DNA of 64,000 nt, taken from the NCBI GenBank assembly GCA_012845835.1, contig JABAKD010000023.1:23871108-23935107 (forward strand), read 5' to 3'. The notes under the pieces were generated by a model. That model searched no databases, had not been told where the DNA came from, and was given only the letters and a program-made list of their open reading frames with translations. The translations under genes were made by a program, and so were the position numbers. This DNA comes from Undaria pinnatifida (lineage: Eukaryota; Sar; Phaeophyceae; Laminariales; Alariaceae). Shown piece by piece: positions 55,225-64,000 of the stretch. Numbering within the stretch: the first letter of the stretch is position 1; each line of letters opens with the position of its first letter.

Positions 55225-55268
55225 CGCTGCGACCGGCGGCCGTCCAGGCCGCCGGCGTAGCCCCTTGT
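55225..55268 (+). repeat. GC-rich hairpin repeat, diverged
   Basis: CGGCGGCC-GTCCA-GGCCGCCG followed by GCGTAGCCCCTTGTA. The stem sequence differs from the others but loop and tail are the same. Confidence 0.6.
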
Positions 55269-55617
55269 AAGTACTAAGAAAACAAAATATTAACAGGCCA
55301 CCCACCCACCACGGAAGACGCAGTCAGTGCATCCTCCACCCACCCACCGACCAAGCCTTTACTACATACAGCAGCACAGCAGTGCAGCAGTACGTACAGC
55401 AGCACACCTGGTACGCGGGGAGCAGTTAGTTGATTGGTTTTTGAGCACCTTGTATGAATCAGGAAACAAAAAGTGCAGCAGCACGTACAGCAGTACACCT
55501 GGTACGCGGAGAGCAGTTAGTTGGTTGGTTCTTGAGGGCCTTGTACCAGGTATGAAACAGGAAACAAACGGGGGGAGTTTCGTTTTTTGACGATACTCGG
55601 CCATCGGGGAGCGACCG

Positions 55618-55700
55618 AGCCGCCATCCACCACCCACCCACCACCCACCCACCACCCACCATCCACCACCCACCACCCACCACCCACCACCCACCATCCA
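55618..55700. repeat. CCACCCA-type microsatellite
   Basis: Uninterrupted CCACCCACC/CCATCCACC repeats of about 80 bp. Confidence 0.9.
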
Positions 55701-55789
55701 CCCACGGACCTACCCAGTACTGCAGTACAGCAATGCAGCAGTACGTAGAGCAATACACCTGACAGGCGAGCAGCAGCCGATTCGTTGGT

Positions 55790-56078
55790 TACAATGCTCT
55801 CGGGCTGGGCGGGATTTGCAATTGCTTACTATTCCTCGCCACGCCGGGGGCCAAGCGAGCCGTCCCCGGGAGCCCCCCTCGCCGAGGTGGGGCACCGACG
55901 CCCGTTCTTTCGCCGGCATGTCGTTGATTACAATGCTCTCGGGCTGGGCGGGATTTGCAATTGTTTACTATTCCTCGCCACGCCGGGGGCCAAGCGAGCC
56001 GTCCCCGGGAGGGCGATTTCCACGCTCCCCCCTCGCCAAGATGGGGCACCGACGCCCGTTCTTTTGCCGGCATGTCGT
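55790..56078. repeat. 139-bp tandem duplication
   Basis: Two copies from 55791 and 55930 sharing ACAATGCTCTCGGGCTGGGC and CCAAGCGAGCCGTCCCCGGG. The frames inside are not conserved between the copies, so coding is unlikely. Confidence 0.9.
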
Positions 56079-56240
56079 AGTGCTGCTGTGCGGATGGGAC
56101 GTGGCGGCACCGCGAGGCCGCCTGAGGCCGAGTGGAGCTCGGGAGTCACCGCTTTTGTGGGGAAGGTGTTCAGACCAAGATATTTCAAAGATCCAAAAAA
56201 ACGTCAAGACCACCTAAGCGTATTATATAATAAGGATATG

Positions 56241-56465
56241 CTTGCAAACTTACGGATTACCATCTCAAGGTAATTCATCGGTGGGGCATCATTAAACAAA
56301 TCTGGGTTGAGCTAGCCCTCTCTCTACCGATACCAATTTTCCACATTTCTTAGCCTCCATTCCCACCCATATACTTGCAAATTTACTGATTACCATCTCA
56401 AAGTAATTCATCGGTGGGGCATCATCAAACTAGTCTGGGTTGAGCTAGCCCTCTACCGATACTAG
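56241..56465. repeat. 133-bp tandem pair
   Basis: Two copies from 56241 and 56374 with GATTACCATCTCAA, AATTCATCGGTGGGGCATCA and GGGTTGAGCTAGCCCTCT. No gene recognised. Confidence 0.85.
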
Positions 56466-56625
56466 AATGATCCCAAAACAATGCAAAATCTTCGGTTGGG
56501 TTTCACTACGGGGCTGGTTTTGAGAAAAGTTTAAACCAATGACCGATTTGATTGCAGAAATGGATCCTTAATTACCACAATTTCCGCCCAGAATCCTGGA
56601 ATCCTCCTGATTTACTCTAGTCAGC

Positions 56626-57078
56626 ATGTATGAACTTCTTACAACTCTTCGCAGTGATATGCACATGCCAACACCAGGTTCCTATCTCCTCACTGAAAGT
56701 ATTCAACTTGTCCTTGTGAAGGTGGACATTATTATATCTCTTTCCCATGTCCAGCAATTTGATTGTGTGAAGATGTCGTGGTACTGGAAGGTGGGAGGGA
56801 AGGGACGCAGGGGTATCAGCTTCGCTTGGAGACAGCACCGGTTCTTCTTTATAGATTTCTCATTATTGGCGTTGAGCTATGACAAGCTCGAGGAGACAGG
56901 AAGAGGAAGAGGAGGAGAAGGAGGAGAAGGAGGAGGAGGAGTGAGAGCACGGGGGTGGCGTGAAGCTCACAGAGTTCGCTTCACCCCAGCTTTGCTGCTG
57001 TGCTCTCTTCCGGACCTTTACCTATGGAACGTACAAGGAACGTTCTCCTGGATGTCCTATGTTCCCATGAGCGCTTAA
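56626..57078 (+). other. 150-codon open frame, doubtful
   Basis: Interrupted in sense by a purine microsatellite (GGAGGAGAAGGAGGAG, about 56895-56945) that encodes a Gly/Arg run. No domain or splice support. I would not call it a gene. Confidence 0.15.
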
Positions 57079-57519
57079 CGCGCTTACTTCTATCTATCTT
57101 GTCCAGAGGAGGAGCGTTCCATTTCCGAGAACGCTCTTGTGGTACAAACTAGCTATATTCTACGGGTTATCCGCTTCACTCAGAATATTCCGTTTAAGAG
57201 AACCTTCTTGTGGCCAATAGACTATAACTCTGCGACTATCCTACCGAATCTATTGCCAGCTATACTGACACTCTATAACACTAGCCCACCCTGAATAGTC
57301 GTAGATGCAGATCACCTGCCCATTAAATGATGTCAACAAAACATCAAAAATTGGGAGGGGGATCGAAGATGCGGCTATTCGAAACAAACGAAAATGAGGC
57401 TATCGATTCCCCCACACCTCGTAATAATGAAGATTAAACGCCTCATTGCAAGATATACAACCCTATGATGGAGCTCACAACCGCGAGAGCTCGAGAAAGG
57501 GTATGTACCTACGGTATAC

Positions 57520-58080
57520 CAGTAGCAATCGGCCTACGATAACACGAAGGGCGCGGCCACTGAGCGCAAGGATGCGAAGGGGGCCAAAGAAGAAGGTATA
57601 GACGCGGAAACCAAGTCAGAAGAGAATAAGGGAACACGTGTCACGCTGTGAAGGCCAAACGAGTTTACGGCCAGAAGCGTAGTGCCGAAGGGGCGGGCGG
57701 TCGGTCCATTTGCCGGAAGGCCTAGAGAAATCAAGAAGCACTGCCTAAAGAACGTCAGAGTCCGCTACGTTGGACACTGACAGCTGACGTGGGGCCATCG
57801 GTTGGACGGTGAAAGAGCAAAAACTAAGACGCGAAGAAGTACGCAAGCGTCGGGCCATTGGTCAAAAGGCAGAAGAGAAAGAGCCTGAAACAAGAAAAAA
57901 ACAAAGAAAAGTGCCTAAAATAATGTCAGGGTCCGCAACGTTGGACCTGGAAGGCTGACGTGGGACCATTGGTCGAAAGGCAAGACTATAAAGAACCAGT
58001 ACGCTGAGGTTTAACGGAAGCACAGGGGCCGTAATATGCGACCTAGGAGGCTAGCATAAGGCCCTTGGTCGAACTGTAGA
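57520..58080. repeat. Decayed tandem repeat, about 180 bp
   Basis: Units with GTCAG(A/G)GTCCGC.ACGTTGGAC, GCTGACGTGGG.CCAT.GGT and then an A/G-rich tail, about three copies, fading beyond 58080. The plus strand is rich in A and G over 57.5-61.5 kb. Confidence 0.6.
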
Positions 58081-60774
58081 ACGGAAAACCGAGGCTATCA
58101 AAACAAATCGCGAAAACGCAGTGAAAGACAACACCTAAAACAGTGGCACAGACAACACCAAAATGGTGGTACTGGAGGCGTGTGTGATACGCCGGAAAGC
58201 TTAACCGGGGGGCAACAGTGGAGTACCCTAAGAAGCTATCTGGGTACAGTACCAGGAAAACGGGAAGAGATAACTGGTGAGGTCTCCTAGCCAAAGCTAT
58301 ACGCAAACAAGGACGAAACTGAAACGTAGACACCAGAAAGACGGAAGGCACTATCGGAAGCCGGAAAGAGAGTCGACATATGACACCTTGAGAGGCTAGC
58401 TAATAACGGGAACAATGCCAGCAAACGTAGCGAGGCTATTCAACCATAACAAAGCAAGCCAAGAATGGGGTACACAAGAAGATACTCGTTCAGCTCGAAG
58501 CAGCGCTGGAAGTGTCTAGCTTCAGAGAGAACGCAGGGAACAGAGAAGACAATATGAAGAAAGCCGCAGCTGGGTACTATACGTCGGGAACGCGGGGTCG
58601 CTAACGTGGAGCAACCCCAAAAAGGTAACCGAGAAAAATGCAGGGAAAAACGGGAAGTAGGCAAATCGTGCCATAGCAACGTACTGCAGCCTGACAAAAA
58701 GAAGGGTCCATAGCAAAGGACCTTGAAAGGCTACTTTCAGCAAACGAGCAACACTAGGTACGTAGCGAAGGCATACCTCCGAAAGCGATTTCGCCGAAAA
58801 AAAACAACACGAAAGGGGGTCAACAGGGAACGACCTATATGGGCTGCGAAGCCAAACTGGAGTCAAAACGTGGGCCCGATGCGACAAGTACGCGAACAAG
58901 CCAAGAGCAAAACGGGGGCCAAGAGGGGAGGGCCTGTGGACTGCACGGTCAGGACGGGCTGTAAACCCATGATCAAGGCCGGTGTAGTTGAACCCTATTG
59001 GCAGGTATGCCGAAAAGAAACAAGAAAAAGTGGTCGAGAGAAACAAGACCTGTTGGCTGCAAAGCCAGGATGGGGGTCAGTGTCGTTGGGCCGTAGGGGC
59101 AGCGGTGCCGAGAGAAAAAGGTAAGAAATAGTGGTCCAGGGGAATGAATCCGCTGGCTACGAAGCAAGAACGGAGCCCGACAGCAAGGGGCTCTTGGCGG
59201 CAGGTACGACCAAACAAAAAGGCAGAGGCCAAAGAGAACCGACAGATGGGCTGAAGAGTCAGCACGGGACCGCTAACATGGAACCTAAGGGGGGCTCTCA
59301 ATGTGAAGCCAGTGGTCGACAACATGGGACCATAGACAGTAGCAATAGCTGAAATGCCGTAATACCACGTGGCTGAGGCTAAAGTGCAGCGACGTCAGTC
59401 GTGGGAAGAAGTACGGCAAGAACAAAGAAAGGTCCAACAACGAAAGGGACGTATGCCAAGGGGCAAGGAGAAGTCCAACAGCAACAACAAAAAAAGGAGG
59501 TAATGCCTCGCGAAAAACGAAGAGAAATAACGCGGAAAGCATCCATGTTGTCACCAATCGCATAAGGCGAGGTGAGAACGACACGATAGAAAACCTCGAC
59601 ATGGTTCGGAAACGCCATGGTTCGTCGTTGTGCACGAAACATGGGCGGGCTACATCGGCGGTAGAAGGCGGAAGCAAAACTACAAAGGCAAACACTCGTC
59701 GCACTGTAGAAAAGTGGAACAACTTGGGCGCGAGTTCAGGATCAAGGCGCCCATGAAGGTCACTGAAAAACTAACAAATGCCATAGTTTGAATGCGGCAA
59801 ATAAGACAGAAGGCACACTACTACGTTCAAACGTTGTTGGGGCCTCAATGATACTCAGACTGTAAGGGAGTACTTTGGGGAGCCACGAGGCAATATTACT
59901 GACGATATCGGTACCTACCAGGTAAAATGTTTCTGAGACAGTAAGGTCCAAAGCTTATACGCGCACGAATTCTCCCAGAAGAAAGGAGAGAGGGCTACTA
60001 CGGTCGGTCGGTAGCTGCGCACAGCGATAACCACTAAGGAGCAAGCGTGCCCAGAAATAACGAAAGAAACACAAATAATACCCGCGTTGCATGGACGCGA
60101 AAGCGGAAGGTATCGGTTCCGAAAATTCACGAACGCCAGAATCGGGAGGAAATACGTTCCGAAAACGCACACACTGCAGAGAGGAGGGGGTGTACATTCC
60201 CATCCGGCACATAGTGCAGGGGGAGGGGAAACCAAGATAGAAAAGCCAAGCTAACACGATGTTATTTTCAAACTCATACCGTGAGAGCGGTGAAAACGGG
60301 GTCTTAACGCAACGGAGGGCTAATAAACTCTGTGAACGAGCACGCACATGGTGCAGACGATATCTCGGCTGAGAAGGAATCAGACGGAACTATTACGATA
60401 TCGCGGGCTGATACCGTAAGCCGGACAGAGGGAGGGGGCAAACCACGTACAACTCTAAAAATGCTAGCGGGGCGCATGCACAGCGTGCAAGCGAAGTTCA
60501 GGCTAATAAGGACCTAGCGAAACTACCATGGTTTCGGGGGTTGATGCTATAAAGAAGCCTAGAGGGGGGGGTCGTGAACAAACGACGGACCCGAAAATAC
60601 TAGCAAAACGTTGATGTCGTGAAACTCTGAAAATGTGGCCTCCTATAGAGCCATTCCTACCGGAAGCTAAGTGACAAAAAAAACGGGGAAAACATACGCG
60701 AAAGCACTTGGATGTCCAACCGAGAAGATGGAACTTGTGCAGGGCAATATGACGCAAACAAGGGGGGCAACACG
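58081..60774. other. Purine-skewed non-coding sequence
   Basis: Scattered short recurrences (GGGGCCAAG, AAAGCCAG(A/G), AGCAAGGGGC) suggest further decayed repeats. Open frames on the minus strand (for example 59046-58522) are Leu/Phe/Pro-rich without domains, as expected from skewed composition. No gene seen. Confidence 0.5.
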
Positions 60775-61110
60775 CCTCAATAAGCACCTACGGCGTGCGT
60801 AGTACAGAAAATAGAGGAAGGGCCAGAGTACATACCACGTATACCACAGTGGTAACAGAACAAATACGACGCCTCAAGGATGATGTACGTAGTGCAAAAG
60901 GGTTGGGGAAGGGCTAAGACATATATGCCATAGCGGTAAGAATCCAAATATGACGCCTCAATAAGTACCAATGACGTACGTAGTGCAAAAGGCAGAAGAA
61001 GAGCCAAGATGGGCATACCACAGCAGGTTTGGAGACATATACGATGCCCAAATATGCACCTATTTCGTACGTAGTGCAGAAAGCAAGAAAAAGGCCAACA
61101 AAAATAAATA
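60775..61110. repeat. Tandem repeat, about 105 bp, four units
   Basis: Units contain GACGCCTCAA(T/G), TACGTAGTGCA(A/G)AA, GGCCA(A/G)GA and ATACCACAG(C/T)GGT. Divergence is moderate. No coding potential. Confidence 0.75.
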
Positions 61111-61459
61111 CCACAGCGGTTTCGGGCGCTGCGAAACAAGGGTACGCTAAACCGACGAGGGAAAACGAAGTCACGGCAGGTTTGAGCCAAGTTACGAAAA
61201 CGGGGCAGGTTAAACCGGCACACACAGGAAGACGGAACCATCTTAACTTTTCGGCCTGGTTACGAAAATGGAGCCAGCTAAATCAGTGGCTGGAAGGCCA
61301 GGGTAGCACACCGACGCAAGCACGCAAACATACGTGCCAGTCAAAAGTGGAACAGCCCGAAAGATCAGGGTACCACACCGACACAAGCACGCGAACATAT
61401 GTGCTGTTCAAAAGTGTGACTACCCGAAGAGTCAAGGCCAAGAAGAGGCACCTTGAAAC

Positions 61460-62480
61460 GAACTGAGCAACAAAATCAAACCCAAAAGAGAAAATCAAGA
61501 AGCCAATGCGCACAAAACAAATCCCATGAAAAAAAAACTCAAGAAGGAATTCAAGAAACATGGTTAGGGGGAGGGACAACAAGACAAAAGGGTAAGTGCG
61601 ACTCAACGCGATAATACCCTGGGTGCAGATATCCCTGTCGCGTGGCGTTGTAGACACGCCGATCCGTAGATGGTGCTCCGCGAAGATGTACAGTAGACAC
61701 GCCGTAGGTTAATCTTGGAACCGGGTGGTGTAGGGTCTGACGAAAAATCCGATGAAACGCGGCTGGTGGTCATTCTAGGCTGTGCTGCAGCGCTCCGATC
61801 GCGAGACAGTGACGTCGTGGTGTTCGCGGAAGACGTGGTAGGAGCGCTGGAGACGGATGATGATCCAGTAGAACGCGTTGAAGAGCTCCAAGCACGAACC
61901 GGTGAGGACGGGTTGTTTGCGGACGATGCGGTTGGAGCTCTTTGACGGAAGAAGACGAGGCTGCAGTAGTTACATACAGGTTGAAGAAGGTGACGGATCG
62001 CGTATGCGGCGGTGAAATGTGCGTATTCCACAGCGTACATGTAGACGCAAGCGTTGACGTTGTAGTAGTTCTCTAAAGTGGGTCGGTGGAGATGCCCGCA
62101 GTGCTCGTGGTGTTGGAGTTAGCATTTTACGCAGCGAGGATGACGGCGTGGTTGCTGGAATAGGCTGTAGAGAAGGCGCGAGGATGCCGACGATGACGAT
62201 GACGCCGGGGCGGTTAGTAGCGGACTGAAGGGGCAGACCTACCGGCGCGGTGGCTGCAGGAGTCGGCGAAATATGTCCCAGCTGGTCGTCGCTGACGATG
62301 CGATGACGCCGGACTCGGTGGTAGTGGCCAGGGAAAGGGCGCCTCGCCGCTGGTAGCGGTTTTAAGCGGCAGGCCCATCGGTGCATGGGAGCAGAAGTCG
62401 GTGAAATAATTCCCAGATTGTCGAAGAAGATGGTGGCGACGACGCCGGGGCCGGCGGTAGTGGCCAAAAAAGAAAAGGTT
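61460..62480. other. No gene recognised
   Basis: GC-richer sequence. The minus open frames are Ser/Thr/Pro/Arg-rich and resemble disordered polyprotein linker, but no motif fixes this. Confidence 0.3.
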
Positions 62481-62519
62481 GCCTTGACGTTGGTAGTGGC
62501 TTGAAGGAGAAATACATCG

Positions 62520-63020
62520 AATGAAGAAGTCGCGGAAGACGAAGATGGAGCTCAGGTGAAAGGTGGAGCTCTGACGAAGGTGGAGCTCTGGTCGCGAAGC
62601 TCAGATGACGACAGGTGACGACGGATCTCCGTGCAGGAGGAGCTGCGGTCGCGAAGTACAGGTGACGACGAAGCTCTATCAAAAATGGAGCTCTGAAAAA
62701 GGTGGATTTCTGGGCTTGAAGCTCGGGTGACGACGAAGCTCTGGTGAAAGGTGGAACTCCGGTAGCGTGGAGCTCTGGTCTCGAAGCTCAGGTGACGGCG
62801 AAGCTCAGGTGACGTCGAAGCTCTGGTGAAAGGTGGAACTCCGGTGAACGTGGAGGTCTGGTCGCGAAGCTCAGGTGACGGCGAAGCTCGGGTGACGATG
62901 GAGCTCTGGTGGCAAAGCTCAGGCGACGACGAAACTCACGTGACGATGGAGCTCTGGCGGCAAAGCTCAGGTGACGACGGAGCTCAGGTGACGATGGAGC
63001 TCTGGTCGCGGTGTTCGCGC
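62520..63020. repeat. 48-bp minisatellite with 16/17-bp subunits
   Basis: Variants of GAGCTCTGGTGGCAAAGCTC and AGGTGACGACGAAGCTC. On the minus strand it keeps a 16-residue periodic frame (APSSPELRRHLSFATR) at about 63040-62790. Confidence 0.85.
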
Positions 63021-64000
63021 GGCAGTGGGGGGGGTTCGATGATCTTAGAAGTTTAGCCACAGGTACTGGCGAGAAAAACCGTAGTCGGAAGGGCAGTCCA
63101 CAGTTTTCAGCGGCGGCTGTGGAGCGGTGACGGCTCCGGGAAAATAATGGTCCGACGAAGGATGAGGATGGCCAAAAAGGGATGCACCAATGGTGGGCGC
63201 TGGGGAGAACGAAGGACGGCCTGAAAGCCGATCCAGGCGGAGCGCCAGCGTCCTCGGCGCCTTTCTCGGAGCTGGCTAGCGAACCGGAGGCGATGTCATG
63301 GGCCGAAATAGACCCGACGGAGGTTGTGGCGCGGAGAAGGGGTCGACGGATTGTTTTGGCATGGTCCGCAAAGGTGAGTTGCCGAAAGTATTATCAGCGA
63401 ATCGTGGTGCATGGGGTAGGAGGGAGGGGGTTTGAGCCCACCCAAGTCAATGCCTAACAGGAAGGGTGCGCGGTTTGCGCGTCGCCGGTGGATGGGGGCG
63501 GATAGTGATGGTGGGTCGAAAGGGAGGGGGAACTAGCCCACCCAAAACGATACCCGGGACGGAATGCTCGCATCGGTCGACGTGGGCAGCGGAGAGGCCG
63601 TGGAAGGGCCCGATTTCTGGCTAAAAAGGTCCCATACGTACCAGGCTCGGGAGGTTCATGAGCCCGAGGCTAAAAAAATAACAAACTCGGAAAAAGAGGG
63701 CGGTGGAATGGTAGAGGTGGGTCGTAGAGGAGAGGTAGCGAGCCCACCCAAACCGATAGTGGGTTCGAAACGCTCATACCCGGAAAAAAAATTTAGCTCC
63801 AACTCAGAAGATGGGAGCGGCGGGATGTGGTGGTGGGTTGGGAGGGACGGGGGAACGAGCCCACCCAAGCCGATGCTCGGCTCGGAGAGGTCATAACCGA
63901 AAAGGAACAAAACCACAGGTTCAGATGGTAAACCTGTAGGAATGTTATGGTAGGGGGGGGTGGCGACAGTGGCGTCACAGAGATGCCTTCAGGGACGGGT
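63021..64000. repeat. Linker-like repeats (AGCCCACCCAA)
   Basis: Four spaced AGCCCACCCAA motifs at about 63436, 63536, 63741 and 63860, each followed by a CGAT-like piece. They match the LGGL-encoding units of the pol linkers at 8095-8155 and 43755-43910. The window ends inside this region. Confidence 0.5.

Larger units (their letters stand above)
57081..64000 (-). mobile_element. Probable third, diverged LTR element (3' part)
   Basis: CTATAACA followed by CTAGCCCACCCTGA, AGTCG, ATGCAGA, TCGAAGATGCGGCT and CCCCCACACCTC at 57281-57425 mirrors the junction between LTR and 3' non-coding region in elements 1 and 2. The candidate LTR starts TGTTATAGAG on the minus strand. At 63430-63890 four AGCCCACCCAA motifs (LGGL on the minus strand) resemble the pol linker. 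Between them no RT, RNase H or integrase is visible, only decayed tandem repeats. It may be a large non-autonomous relative. Confidence 0.45.

Overview
The window looks like repeat-rich nuclear DNA of a eukaryote, probably an alga or another protist. The reasons are chromodomain Ty3/gypsy retrotransposons, a DIRS-type tyrosine-recombinase element, a hAT/BED transposase remnant, GT..AG exon borders, tRNA-primed LTRs, satellite-like arrays and almost no intact cellular genes. I cannot name the species from sequence alone. No rRNA gene, intact tRNA gene, CRISPR array or bacterial operon was seen.

Layout: (1) 1-3.4 kb holds copy A (+) of a multi-exon gene of unknown function with a cysteine-rich domain. 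Its intron is interrupted by a 592-bp retroelement insertion and its 3' coding region by an 81-bp insertion. (2) 4.1-19.85 kb is LTR element 1 on the minus strand: 5' LTR, a 4-kb leader with an 83-bp satellite, gag, a disordered linker, NADAR-protease-RT, RNase H-integrase with GPY module and chromodomain, then 3' LTR. (3) 19.85-22.4 kb is gene copy B (-). (4) 22.4-30 kb is mostly non-coding, with tandem duplications and a broken hAT/BED transposase. (5) 30.1-32.6 kb is a broken DIRS-like element between 210-bp direct repeats. (6) 33.4-36.95 kb is gene copy C (-). (7) 37-39.7 kb has only doubtful exons. (8) 39.75-52.83 kb is LTR element 2 (-), a decayed relative of element 1 lacking protease, RT and its 5' LTR. 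(9) 52.83-53.85 kb is the 3' part of gene copy D (+). (10) 54-57 kb holds minisatellites and tandem pairs. (11) 57.1-64 kb is the probable 3' part of a third, diverged and largely non-coding LTR element made of decayed tandem repeats.

Most notable is that the gag-pol polyprotein carries a NADAR (YbiA-like) domain just upstream of the aspartic protease. NADAR proteins are known ADP-ribose/NAD-linked hydrolases, including guanine-linked ADP-ribose hydrolases. Both elements retain the domain although their gag-NADAR regions have diverged strongly, while their integrase/3' ends and 5' leaders are nearly identical. This indicates mosaic elements. Comparing the four gene copies also exposes clean insertions (81 bp with a 6-bp target duplication, 592 bp with a 4-bp one) and a GC-rich hairpin repeat.
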